This document shows positions 31,156 to 41,200 of a stretch of 64,000 bases of DNA, piece by piece (positions within the stretch are counted from its first letter, which is position 1; each line of letters starts with the position of its first letter). The position numbers and the translations under genes are program-made. The stretch comes from Oricola sp. (GTDB taxonomy: Bacteria; Pseudomonadota; Alphaproteobacteria; Rhizobiales; Rhizobiaceae), in contig NZ_JALEGV010000009.1 in assembly GCF_022763245.1 (NCBI RefSeq), positions 49,422-113,421 of the forward strand, in the 5' to 3' direction. Below the pieces are notes generated by a model. That model was not told the DNA's origin, searched no databases, and was given only the letters and a program-made list of their open reading frames with translations.

Positions 31156-32472
31156 ATGAACGAGCCGCTGCGCATCGGCATCGCGGGACTCGGAACCGTC
31201 GGCGCTTCCGTCGCCCGCATCCTGAAGAACAAGTCGAACTCCCTGTCGCACAAATGCGGCCGGCCGATCGTCGTGACGGGCGTCAGCGCCCGCAGCCGCA
31301 ACAAGGATCGCGGCTTCGACATGACCGGCATCGAGTGGTTCGACACGCCGACAGAGCTTGCCGCATCCGCCAATATCGACGTGTTCGTGGAACTGGTCGG
31401 CGGCGAGAACGGGGCGGCGCTGGAAAGCATGCATGCCGCGATCGAGGCCGGCCGCCATGTCGTCACCGCCAACAAGGCGCTTCTGGCGCGCCACGGCGTG
31501 GAACTGGCGCTGCGGGCCGAGGAAAAGGGCCTGATCCTCAACTACGAGGCCGCCGTCGCGGGCGGCATCCCGATCATCAAGACGATGCGCGAATCGCTGG
31601 CCGCCAACGAGCCGAGCCGCGTCTACGGCATCCTCAACGGCACCGCCAACTACATCCTGACCCGGATGGAGCATGACCGCATGTCGTTTGCGGACTGCCT
31701 CGCCGAGGCACAGCGTCTCGGTTATGCCGAGGCCGATCCGACCTTCGACATCGAGGGCTACGACACCGCCCACAAGCTCGCCATCCTGACGAGCATCGCG
31801 TTCGGAACCCAGGTCGCGGCCGACGAGATCTATATCGAAGGCATCAGCAACATCTCGCTGTCCGACATCGAGGCGGCGCGCGAGCTCGGCTACCGCATCA
31901 AGCTCCTGGGCGTCGCCCAGCGCACCGCGACGGGCATCGAACAGCGGGTCCATCCGACCATGGTGCCGCTCGGCTCGATGATCGGCCAGGTGGACAGCGT
32001 CACCAACGCCGTCGGCATCGAGGCCGACACGGTCGGCTCGCTGCTCCTGTCCGGTCCGGGCGCCGGCGGCGACGCCACGGCCTCCGCCGTGATCGGCGAC
32101 ATCGCCGACATCGCGAAATCGCTTCCCGGCCACCAGGAAGCGCCGGTCTTCGGCCGTCCGGCGACCGAGCTGGAGCCGTATCGCCGCGCCGAGATCTCCA
32201 GCCATGCCGGCGGCTATTTCATCCGGCTGACCGTGCATGACCGCATCGGCGTCTTCGCCTCGCTCGCCGGCCGCATGGCCGAGAACAGCATTTCGCTCGC
32301 CTCCATCGTCCAGCACGGCGCGGTGAAGGGCGGCGAGAGCGAGACCAAGACGGTCGTTCTCGTGACGCACGAGACCACCGAGTCGGAGATTCGCGCCGCT
32401 CTGGAGGCCGTCACGGGCGACGGACATCTCGTCTCCAGGCCGCAAGTTATTCGCATCGAACCTGCCGGCTGA
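31156..32472 (+). CDS. hom: Homoserine dehydrogenase
   Basis: The 438-residue enzyme reduces aspartate semialdehyde to homoserine for threonine and methionine synthesis. The N-terminal NAD(P)-binding motif is GIAGLGTVGASVA. The catalytic domain contains NYEAAVAGGIPIIKT and GILNGTANYIL. A C-terminal ACT domain (about 355-430, GGYFIRLTVHDRIGVFASLAG in part) suggests feedback control by threonine. ATG 31156 is well placed after AAGGTGG. A small hairpin (31101-31119) straddles the preceding stop codon. Confidence 0.96.
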   Translation: MNEPLRIGIAGLGTVGASVARILKNKSNSLSHKCGRPIVVTGVSARSRNKDRGFDMTGIEWFDTPTELAASANIDVFVELVGGENGAALESMHAAIEAGRHVVTANKALLARHGVELALRAEEKGLILNYEAAVAGGIPIIKTMRESLAANEPSRVYGILNGTANYILTRMEHDRMSFADCLAEAQRLGYAEADPTFDIEGYDTAHKLAILTSIAFGTQVAADEIYIEGISNISLSDIEAARELGYRIKLLGVAQRTATGIEQRVHPTMVPLGSMIGQVDSVTNAVGIEADTVGSLLLSGPGAGGDATASAVIGDIADIAKSLPGHQEAPVFGRPATELEPYRRAEISSHAGGYFIRLTVHDRIGVFASLAGRMAENSISLASIVQHGAVKGGESETKTVVLVTHETTESEIRAALEAVTGDGHLVSRPQVIRIEPAG

Positions 32473-32599
32473 CGACGGACTGTCATCAAAATCGATTAGA
32501 TCGGCCTTGCCCCCAAGAAACCAGATCGCGCACCGGTTGCGCTGTCGGGGCGAAGCCGTCTAAACGATAGCCCATGCACACAGAGGCGAGGATAACCTT

Positions 32600-33592
32600 A
32601 TGAACGCCAAGGCGGAATCCGTCGGCAAGCCGGCCGGTCTGACACGCGAATTGTCGCTGGAACTGGCCCGCGTCACCGAACGCGCGGCGGTCGCGGCAGC
32701 GCGGTTGCGCGGACGCGGAGACGAAAAGGCGGCCGACCAGGCCGCGGTCGACGCGATGCGCTCGGAACTCAACCGGCTCGCCATTCGCGGCACCGTGGTG
32801 ATCGGCGAGGGCGAGCGCGACGAGGCGCCGATGCTCTATATCGGCGAGAAGGTCGGCAACGGCACCGGTCCGGAAGTCGACATCGCGCTGGATCCGCTCG
32901 AAGGCACGACGCTCTGCGCCAAGAACCTGCCGAATTCGCTCGCCGTCATCTCGATCGCCGAGAAGGGCGCGCTGCTCTACGCGCCGGACGTCTACATGGA
33001 CAAGATCGCGATCGGGCCGGGTTACGCGCATGGCGTGGTCGACATCGACGCGTCGCCGGAAGACAACATCCACGCGCTGGCCAAGGCCAAGGGCGTGCCG
33101 GTGACCGAGATCGCGGCCTGCATCCTCGACCGTCCGCGCCATGGCGCGCTGATCGAGGCGGTGCGCAAGACGGGCGCCGCCATCCGCCTGATCGGCGACG
33201 GCGACGTTGCCGGCGTGATCGACACCACGGCGCCGGAAGAAACCGGCATCGACATCTACATGGGATCCGGCGGCGCGCCGGAGGGCGTGCTTGCGGCTTC
33301 GGCGCTGCGCTGCGTCGGCGGGCAGATGCAGGGACGTCTCATCCTCGACACCGAGGAGAAGGTGGCGCGCGCGGCGAAGATGGGCGTGTCCGACCCGAAG
33401 AAGATCTACACCCACATGGAAATGGCGCATGGCGAGGTGATCTTCGCGGCGACCGGCGTGACCGACGGCAACATGCTGGGCGGCGTGCGGTTCCTGAAGA
33501 ACTACCTGCAGACGGAAACCATCGTCATGCGCTCGTCCTCGCAGACCGTGCGCGAGATCAAGGCCCGCCACCAGGACATGGACAAGTTCTGA
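32600..33592 (+). CDS. glpX: Fructose-1,6-bisphosphatase, class II
   Basis: The 330-residue GlpX-type phosphatase hydrolyses fructose 1,6-bisphosphate (and in some bacteria sedoheptulose 1,7-bisphosphate). Motifs GEGERDEAPMLYIGE, DIALDPLEGTTLC (the metal- and phosphate-site region) and GSGGAPEG are present. No cbbF gene occurs in the cbb cluster seen here, so this enzyme may also serve the Calvin cycle; that is inference. It follows hom by 127 bases and precedes recJ by 52. Confidence 0.95.
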   Translation: MNAKAESVGKPAGLTRELSLELARVTERAAVAAARLRGRGDEKAADQAAVDAMRSELNRLAIRGTVVIGEGERDEAPMLYIGEKVGNGTGPEVDIALDPLEGTTLCAKNLPNSLAVISIAEKGALLYAPDVYMDKIAIGPGYAHGVVDIDASPEDNIHALAKAKGVPVTEIAACILDRPRHGALIEAVRKTGAAIRLIGDGDVAGVIDTTAPEETGIDIYMGSGGAPEGVLAASALRCVGGQMQGRLILDTEEKVARAAKMGVSDPKKIYTHMEMAHGEVIFAATGVTDGNMLGGVRFLKNYLQTETIVMRSSSQTVREIKARHQDMDKF

Positions 33593-33644
33593 CCGTTCTC
33601 GCCCGGCGGCTTGACCCGGTCGGGCCGCGGGGCGACAAACCGGC

Positions 33645-35423
33645 ATGACGCAGGCTTCATCCTTCCTCGGTATCGATCGTTCCGCGAAGGGGCGCCGATG
33701 GGTCGATCGGATGTCGCCGGCGCAGGCGCAGGTCGCCCTCGACATCGCCCAGCGGCACGGGATCGTGGACCTGCTCGCCCGGGTGCTGGCGGGGCGGGGC
33801 GTGACCGCCGACAAGGCGCCGGGGTTCCTCGATCCGACCATCAAGGCGCTGATGCCCGATCCGCGCTCGATCACCGATGTCGAGGCGGCGGCGGAGCGCA
33901 TCGCCTCGGCCATCCACAATCGCGAGCGCGTGGCGATCTTCGGCGACTACGACGTCGACGGGGCGTCATCTTCGGCGCTTCTGGCGCGCTACCTGCGCCA
34001 TTTCGACATCGAAGCGCAGATCTACATTCCCGATCGCATCCACGAGGGCTACGGCCCCAACCCGGAAGCCATGCGCGAACTGGCCGCGGCCGCCTCGCTG
34101 ATCGTCACCGTCGACTGCGGCACGAACAGCGCGGAGGCGTTTTCGGCGATCGCCGGCACGGGCGTGGACATCGTGGTGCTGGACCATCACCAGGTCGGCG
34201 GGCCGCTGCCAGAGGTCGCGGCGGTGGTCAATCCCAACCGCGACGACGATCTTTCCGGGCTCGGCCATCTGTGCGCGGCGGGCATCGTCTTCATGACGCT
34301 GGTCGAGGTGTCACGCCAGTTGCGCGGCCGCGGCGTCTCGCGCCTGCCGGACCTCCTGTCGATGCTCGATCTCGTGGCGCTCGGGACGGTGTGCGACGTG
34401 GTTCCGCTCGTCGGGCTCAACCGGGCGCTGGTGGCCAAGGGGCTGGTCGCGGCGCGCCATCTGGGCAATCCGGGCCTGAGCGCGCTGGCGCGCGTCTCCG
34501 CCATCGGCGAGCCGCTCAACCCGTTTCACCTGGGCTTCCTGATCGGCCCGCGCATCAATGCGGGCGGGCGGATCGGCAATGCCGCGCTCGGCTCCATGGC
34601 GCTGGTCGAGGACGACGCCAACCGGGCCGGCGAGATCGCCGCCGAACTCGACCGGCTGAACCGGGAACGCCAGGCGATCGAGACCGAGATGGTGGCCGAG
34701 GCGCGCGCGGAGGCCGACCGCGACATGGCGGGAAGCGCGCCGCCGGCGGTCGTGCTGACGTCGAGCACGCGTTGGCATCCGGGCATTGTCGGGCTGATCG
34801 CGGCGCGGCTGAAGGAACACACGCGTCGTCCGGCGTTTGCCGTTTCGTTCAACGCGTCGGGCAAGGGGACGGGGTCCGGGCGCTCGATCCCGGGCTTCGA
34901 CCTCGGCCGGCTGGTGCGTGCCGCCGTGGACGAGGGCATCCTGGTCAAGGGCGGCGGGCACGCGATGGCGGCCGGCATCACCGTGGACCGCTCACGGCTC
35001 GGCGACCTGCGCGACTTCTTCGACGAGAGGGCGTCCGGCGCGGTGACGTCGCTCATCGACAGCGAGACGCAAGCGATCGACGGGGCGCTGACGGCGCGCG
35101 GGGTCAACACCGGCCTGATCGAGGAGATCGGCAAGGCGGGGCCGTTCGGCTCCGGCAATCCCGAGCCGGTCTTCGTGCTGCCGAACCACCGCGTCGCATC
35201 GAGCGCGGTCGTCGGAAACGGACATCTGAAACTGCGGCTGCAGGCCGAGGACCGCTCGGCGGTGGACGCGATCGCGTTTCGCGCGGTGGATTCCGATCTC
35301 GGCCAGTTCCTGTCCGGCCTCGGCGGCCGACCCGCCCATGTCGCCGGCACGCTGTCGGTCAATCACTGGAACGGACGGCAGACGCCGCAAATGCGGATCG
35401 TCGACGCCGCGGCGCCGGTCTGA
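33645..35423 (+). CDS. recJ: Single-strand DNA exonuclease RecJ
   Basis: The 592-residue 5'-to-3' exonuclease has the DHH-family motifs FGDYDVDGASSSALL, TVDCGTNS and VLDHHQVGG (residues about 100-190), and the DHHA1 signature GGGHAMAAGI near residue 435. RecJ functions in recombination and mismatch repair. It ends 3 bases from the convergent end of the LytM peptidase gene, with no terminator seen between them. Confidence 0.96.
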   Translation: MTQASSFLGIDRSAKGRRWVDRMSPAQAQVALDIAQRHGIVDLLARVLAGRGVTADKAPGFLDPTIKALMPDPRSITDVEAAAERIASAIHNRERVAIFGDYDVDGASSSALLARYLRHFDIEAQIYIPDRIHEGYGPNPEAMRELAAAASLIVTVDCGTNSAEAFSAIAGTGVDIVVLDHHQVGGPLPEVAAVVNPNRDDDLSGLGHLCAAGIVFMTLVEVSRQLRGRGVSRLPDLLSMLDLVALGTVCDVVPLVGLNRALVAKGLVAARHLGNPGLSALARVSAIGEPLNPFHLGFLIGPRINAGGRIGNAALGSMALVEDDANRAGEIAAELDRLNRERQAIETEMVAEARAEADRDMAGSAPPAVVLTSSTRWHPGIVGLIAARLKEHTRRPAFAVSFNASGKGTGSGRSIPGFDLGRLVRAAVDEGILVKGGGHAMAAGITVDRSRLGDLRDFFDERASGAVTSLIDSETQAIDGALTARGVNTGLIEEIGKAGPFGSGNPEPVFVLPNHRVASSAVVGNGHLKLRLQAEDRSAVDAIAFRAVDSDLGQFLSGLGGRPAHVAGTLSVNHWNGRQTPQMRIVDAAAPV

Positions 35424-35426
35424 CCG

Positions 35427-36704
35427 CTAGAGATACTTGCTGAGGCGGCGGCCGGCGCGGATGTAGGTGGCGGGGTTGACCGCCTTGTCGTTCTCGCGGA
35501 CCTCGTAGTGAAGATGCGGCCCCGTGGAGCGGCCCGTGCTGCCGGACTTGCCGATGATGGTCCCGGCGGCGACCTTCTGCCCCGACTTCACCAGGATGCG
35601 GCTCAGATGCGCGTAGCGCGTCTTGAGGCCGTTGGCGTGGCGGATCTCCACCATCTTGCCGTAGCCGCCGTTTCGGCCGGCGTGGACGACCGTGCCGGAG
35701 CCGGTCGCGCGAACATTCGTTCCCGACGGCGTGGCGAGGTCGATGCCGGCATGGAAGGCGGAGCGGTTGAGGATCGGGTCGCGGCGGTTGCCGAAGCTGC
35801 TGCTGATGCGGTTGCCCGGCGCCGGGTTGGCGATCGGGAAGGTCAGGATCGCGCCGCGCACCTTGTCGAGCGCGTCGAGTTCCTCGTTCAGCGTTTCCAG
35901 CTCCTGGTCGAAGGCGTCTTCGGTGGCGCTCGGATCGGCGGGGATGAAGGGGCCGCCGGTGCCGGTCTGCGAGACGGCCGGGGTCTTCAGCGGCAGTCCG
36001 GCGTTGCGGGCGTCCGCGACGATCTGTTCGCGCATCGCACGCGTGGAATCGGCAAGCGCGCTGATCCGGTTGATCTGGTCTGCCTCGAGGTCGTTCAGCG
36101 ACGCGCCGAGCTTGGACAGCGTGACGATCGGCATGACGCGCAGGTCGTCCTTCAGCGTCTCGGGATCGGCCGACGCGCGCTGCATCGAGGCGGCGATCGG
36201 CTTCTGCGGGCGGAAGATCGTGCGCGCCGGGTCCTTGCCGGTCGCGCCCGCCGCCGCCGGCACGGGGATGTCGCTGTCGTCGAGATGCTTCGCCATCGGC
36301 GCGATGCCGTGCAGCTGCGCCTTTTCGAGGAGCGGCGCGAGGCGGCCGCTGCGGTCGGCGAGCATGGACTGGCGGTCGAGCAGTTCGGCGACCTTGGTCT
36401 CCATGAGCTGCTGGTCGAGCAGGCGATAGGAGGTGATGCGGTCGACCTGCGAGCGCAGCGCCGCGATCCTGTCCTCATAGGCGTGCTGCATGCGCGCCTG
36501 GCGGGCGATCGCCGCGTTCAGGATGTCGTCGCGCAACATCAGGTATGAGGTCGCAAGCAGATATCCCACGGCCATCGCCGCGACGAGGGACGCGCCGATC
36601 GCAGCCATCCAGGGGCGGATGGTGAAATGGGAGATGCGATTTCCCTGCGCGATGATAATCGTGTGGGGTTCTTTGCGTTTTCCGAAGACCGCTGCGTTAC
36701 TCAA
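35427..36704 (-). CDS. M23 family (LytM) peptidase, membrane-anchored
   Basis: The 425-residue envelope protein has a short cytoplasmic tail, a transmembrane helix (AAIGASLVAAMAVGYLLATSY) and a coiled-coil region rich in Arg/Glu. The C-terminal LytM domain has the zinc ligands H-x3-D (HAGID) and H-x-H (HLHYE). It may cleave peptidoglycan or activate amidases. The TTG start at 36704 gives the KRKEPHTIII N-terminus, which is the form expected here; no strong Shine-Dalgarno is present. It is downstream of DUF455 and bcp on the minus strand. Confidence 0.88.
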   Translation of the reverse strand: MSNAAVFGKRKEPHTIIIAQGNRISHFTIRPWMAAIGASLVAAMAVGYLLATSYLMLRDDILNAAIARQARMQHAYEDRIAALRSQVDRITSYRLLDQQLMETKVAELLDRQSMLADRSGRLAPLLEKAQLHGIAPMAKHLDDSDIPVPAAAGATGKDPARTIFRPQKPIAASMQRASADPETLKDDLRVMPIVTLSKLGASLNDLEADQINRISALADSTRAMREQIVADARNAGLPLKTPAVSQTGTGGPFIPADPSATEDAFDQELETLNEELDALDKVRGAILTFPIANPAPGNRISSSFGNRRDPILNRSAFHAGIDLATPSGTNVRATGSGTVVHAGRNGGYGKMVEIRHANGLKTRYAHLSRILVKSGQKVAAGTIIGKSGSTGRSTGPHLHYEVRENDKAVNPATYIRAGRRLSKYL

Positions 36705-36783
36705 GGCAGATCACCACCGACGATAAAATTACGCTCGCGGCGATTACACTTCATTAGGGTTAACAAAGCCCTTCGGCAGCGCG

Positions 36784-37599
36784 TTAACGCGACATCGAGG
36801 CCGAACTCATGGCGCGGTAGAAGAGCGGCGTCAGGCCGGCGGCGGAGCGGGCGCGGTCGTTGAAGGGCGGCTTGACCTGGCCGTGGAAATGCTCCGACAC
36901 CAGCGCCTGGAAACGGCTTGCGGCGTCGATGCCATGGCGTGCGCAGAAGAAGCGGAACCACTTGGCGCCGACGGCGACATGGGTTTTCTCGTCATGATAG
37001 ATCACGTCGAGGATCGCCGCCGTCTCCGTGTCGCCGAATTCGCGCAGCTTGGCGGCGAGGCCCGGCGTGACGTCAAGGCCGCGTGCCTCGAGCACGAGCG
37101 GAACGATGGCGAGGCGGGCGATCAGGTCGCCGCGCGTGTCGGTCGCGGCCTGCCAGAGCCCGTCATGGGCGGGCAGGTCGCCGTAATCGGCGCCGAGGGA
37201 GCGCAGCCGGTCGCGCAGAAGGGTGAAATGGCGGGCCTCGTCGTCGGCGACCTGCATCCAGTTGTCGAAGAAGCTCGGCGGGATCGGCATCTGGGCGAAG
37301 CGCGCGACGATGTCGAGCGCGAGATCGATGGCGTTGAGCTCGATATGGGCCAGCGCATGCATCAGGGCGATGCGGCCGTTCACGGTGTTCAGGGCGCGCT
37401 TCTTGAGGAGACGCGGCGCGACGAGTTCCGGCCGGTCGGGGCGTCCCGGCCGGTCGGGGATGGCCGGATCGGCCGGCGCGCGCAGCGACAGGCTCCGGCC
37501 CCGCCACTGCGCCGCGGTCTGCCGGGTGACGCGGACCTTCTCGTCGAGATCGGCGGCCGACAGGGCGGCGACCGCTCCGGCGCGCAGCGAGGGCATCAT
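36784..37599 (-). CDS. DUF455 ferritin-like protein
   Basis: The 271-residue protein has a helical core with the ferritin-like metal motifs: HIELNAIDLA (His-x-x-Glu region), DDEARHF and DEKTHVAVG. DUF455 is a diiron-type four-helix-bundle family with unproved activity. The ATG pair at 37599 and 37596 follows the bcp stop by 14 bases, so bcp and this gene are probably one transcript. Pairing with a peroxiredoxin suggests an oxidative or iron-linked role, which is inference. Confidence 0.88.
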   Translation of the reverse strand: MMPSLRAGAVAALSAADLDEKVRVTRQTAAQWRGRSLSLRAPADPAIPDRPGRPDRPELVAPRLLKKRALNTVNGRIALMHALAHIELNAIDLALDIVARFAQMPIPPSFFDNWMQVADDEARHFTLLRDRLRSLGADYGDLPAHDGLWQAATDTRGDLIARLAIVPLVLEARGLDVTPGLAAKLREFGDTETAAILDVIYHDEKTHVAVGAKWFRFFCARHGIDAASRFQALVSEHFHGQVKPPFNDRARSAAGLTPLFYRAMSSASMSR

Positions 37600-37613
37600 C
37601 GATCTTGGGCCCT

Positions 37614-38084
37614 TCAGCCCAGCGAGCGGGCGGCTTCGAGGACGGCCTCGGCGTGGCCCTTGACCTTCACCTTGCGCCAGACGCTGGCGATCTTGCCGTC
37701 GCGGTCGATCAGGAAGGTGGAGCGCTCGACGCCCATGTATTTGCGGCCATACATGCTCTTTTCCACCCAGACGCCATAGGCCTGGAGCGCGGCCAGGTCC
37801 TCGTCGGCGACGAGCGTGACGGAGAGATCGTGCTTGGCCTTGAACTTGTCGTGCTTGGTCGCGCTGTCGGGCGACATGCCGACGACGGTGGCGCCCAGCG
37901 CCTCGAATTCCGGCAGCAGGCGCGTGAAGTCGATCGCCTCCGTCGTGCAGCCGCTGGTGTCGTCCTTCGGGTAGAAATAGAGCACCACAATCTTGCCTTT
38001 GAGCTCTGATAGCGTGAACGCTGCCCCGCCGTCGGCAGGCAGGGTGAAGTCAGGCGCGTCTGTTCCTTCGACAGGGTTGCTCAT
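37614..38084 (-). CDS. bcp: Thioredoxin-dependent peroxiredoxin (BCP)
   Basis: The 156-residue peroxiredoxin has the peroxidatic Cys C46 in DTSGCTTEA and the following helix. There is no second Cys five residues later, so it would act as a 1-Cys or atypical enzyme. The start at MSNPVEGTDAPDF (38084) has AAGGA upstream; a longer frame extends 24 codons farther. It reduces hydroperoxides. It diverges from the large AsmA-like gene by 134 bases. Confidence 0.94.
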   Translation of the reverse strand: MSNPVEGTDAPDFTLPADGGAAFTLSELKGKIVVLYFYPKDDTSGCTTEAIDFTRLLPEFEALGATVVGMSPDSATKHDKFKAKHDLSVTLVADEDLAALQAYGVWVEKSMYGRKYMGVERSTFLIDRDGKIASVWRKVKVKGHAEAVLEAARSLG

Positions 38085-38218
38085 TGCAGGTTCCTTTGTA
38101 TTTGCGGCATTGGACAGGACAGCCTGCGATATATGGTGCAAAATGAGTCTGTCCAAGCGGCGGGTGCAAGAATCGCACGCGCGGCCTTGGGGTGAGGGGA
38201 TCGACGACAGAATTGGGA

Positions 38219-41200
38219 ATGCGACGCATCGAAAGACTGAATTTCGGTTCCCGTGCGCAACGCGTCTTGCGCCGCAAACCCGCCGGTGAGGATGGTTCTC
38301 CCCCGGCCGACAGGCCGACGCGTGCCCGTTCGCGCAAGAGGCTCCGCAGGATCGCCGTCGCCGTCATCGTCCTGATCCTCGTTTCGCCCATTCTCCTGGC
38401 CGTCTTCGTCAAATCCGGTCTGATGGCTCCGCTGATCGAGCGCGAGGCGGTCGCGGCCCTGAACCGGGCGCTGCCGGACGATTTGCGCGCCGACATCGGC
38501 GACACCGACGTGATCGTCGAGGGCGTCCAGGACATCTCGGTTTCACTCGGCAAGTTCGCGCTGACGGATCGCGCGTCGGGACGCGACGTGCTGCATGTGG
38601 ACGAGACGCATATCGGGGTCAGGACCAGAAGCGTGCTGCGCGGTGCGCCCCAGGTCGACGAGCTTGTCATGTCCGGCGTGCGGCTCGACCTGTCGGGAAG
38701 CGGAAGCGCCGGCGGCGAGGGCGAGGCAGGCGGCTCGGATCTTCCGACGGTGGCGTCGATCGAGCCCGCGCTGACGCGTCTCCTGGATCGCGCCGAACTG
38801 CTGTTCAAGCGGACCTCCCTCAACGGGTCGCTGATCGGCATCAGCATCTCCGACATGACCATTGTCGGGCCGGTCGGCGAAATCCTCGTGAAGAAGGCGA
38901 CGGTCAGCGCGCGGACGGCCCAGCGCACCATCGAGGCGCAGATCGAGGTCGCCGGCCACGAAAGCACCTTCCTGGCGGTGTTGAGCCGGGGCAAGGGCGG
39001 GCGGATCAACGCGCGGGTGAAGCTCGACGATGTCGCCCTGCCGATCGGGCGGGCACGGACGCTGTTCTCGGCCCTGTCGCAGGACCACGAGCCGGGCGCG
39101 AGCAACCAGCCCGTTCGCGCCAATGTCGCGGTGACCGCGCGCCGGATGAGCGACGGAGATCCCGACCAGCTTTCGGTGTCGGTCGAACCCGTCGACCTGT
39201 CGTTCAAGCTCGACGAGGGCGATTTCGTCCCCTTTTCGGGCAAGCTGAATTTCTACTGGGCCCCGGCGACCAAGGTGTTCAGGCTGCGCAAGTCGCAGGT
39301 CAGGGTGGGCCGGTCTTCTGCGGAATTGACCGGCGGGTTTCGCGACGCCGATCCCGAGGCAGACGCGCCGCCCGGCACCTACCAGTTCGAACTGATCGCC
39401 AATGACGGCATCAGCGATCCGGCGGATTCGCCCGAACGCGGCGTTCGCTACGCGGCGCGCGTGCTCGGGCTCTGGATGGCGCGGGACCGGCTGGTGGACT
39501 TCAGCCAGCTCGAGCTCAGGTCCGAAGCGGGTCAGGCGGACGGCGTCGGCAGCTTCGATTTCGCCTCGGACACGCCGACGGCGGTCTTCGCCTTTTCGGT
39601 TCAGGATTTCGCGCTGGAGGGCGTCAAGCAGTTCTGGCCGTCGCCCGTCGCAAGGTCGGCGCGGCAATGGGTTCTCTCCAACCTTGCCGGCGGCAGCGTG
39701 ACGGACGGCGAGTTCCTGATCGCCGAGCCGCTTCGCCGCCGCATTCCCGGTTCGGATCAGTTGCTGGACGGCGCCACCGAACTGTCGCTCCGCGTGGAAG
39801 GCGTGCGCTTCGACGTGGCCGGCAACATCCCGCCGGTGCGCGACGCCAATGGCCGCGTGGAGGTGAAGGACGGCGAGACCACGATCACGCTTGAGACCGG
39901 GACCGCCTATCTGCCGAGCGGGCGGACGGCGGCCGCGACGGACGGGACGCTGGTCATCCACAAGCCGGACGCCGACGATCTTGTGCATGCCGACCTGAAT
40001 GTCGCCGTTTCCGGCGAGGCGGATGCGCTGGGCGAACTGATCGCCTATCGGCCGATCAACGCCAAGCAGTTCCGCGACTATGACGCGAACGACCTGTCGG
40101 GGCAGGTCGATGCGCGGGTGACGATGCAGTTCGTTTTGAACCCGCACGAGGACACGCCGCCGCCGGACTGGGCGGTCGAGCTCGACCTTCACGGCGCCTC
40201 GATCGCGACGCCGTTCGAGGGGCGGATGCTGTCGGACATGACCGGGCGCATCGAGATCGATCCGACGCGCGCCGACATCGATCTCGCCGGCAAGATCGAC
40301 GGCATTCCGGCGAACATCGCCATGACCCAGCCCTTCGACGAGACGCAGTGGGAGTCGCTGCGCGACATCGTCGTTCGTCTGTCGGACGAGGACCGGCGCA
40401 AGATCGCGCCCGGCCTGGAAACGCTCGTGTCCGGCACGACGCCGGTCAATCTGAAATCGGGGGCCGAGGGCGAGGCGATGGAGGTGGTGGCCGACCTGTC
40501 GCAGGCGCGGCTTTCGCTGCCGTGGATCGGCTGGGCCAAGGGCAGCGGCATTTCGGCCAAGTCCGTCTTCGATCTGGTCTTGTCGGACGGCGAGACGCGG
40601 ATCAGCAATTTCGAGATCGACGGCGGTTCGTTCTTCGCCAATGGCGACATCACGGTGTCCGACGAGGGCCTGCGCAAAGCGAGCTTTCCCAAGGTGCGGC
40701 TGAACCAGTCGGATGACATCTCCGTATCCGTGCAGGCCAAGGGGCGCGGGTTCGTGGTCAACGTGACCGGCAAGTCCTTCGACGCGCGGGCCCTGATCCG
40801 GCACATTCGCGAGCAGTTGAAGGCGACGGACGAGGGCGACGGGGTGCCCGTCACGCTCAACGCCAAGGTGTCGCGGGTGTCGGGCTTCGGCGGCGAGATC
40901 CTGCGCGATCTCGACCTTTCCATGGAATATGACGGCAAGGACGTCGTCGCGCTGACGGCGACCGGTGGGACGAAGAGCGGGTTTCCTGTGTCATTCCGCC
41001 TGCAGGGGGCGGGGGCGAAGCGCACGCTGCGCCTGGAATCGCTCGACGCGGGCGAGATCCTGCGCTTCCTCGACATTTACGGCCAGGTGCGCGGCGGGGT
41101 GCTGACGGTGGCGCTGAAGGCGATCGACGCCAAGACGCTGTCGGGCACTGCCGAGGTCACGGATTATCGCATCTTCGACGAGCCGAAGCTGAATTCGCTC

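Noticed and set aside
36756..36788. Two GTTAAC motifs as a CtrA site for the LytM gene
   Set aside because: The TTAA halves are not 7 bases apart, so the CtrA spacing is not met.
38543..40804. 753-residue minus-strand frame inside the AsmA-like gene
   Set aside because: Arg/His-rich shadow with no domain, while the + strand frame has a membrane helix and AsmA-type segments.
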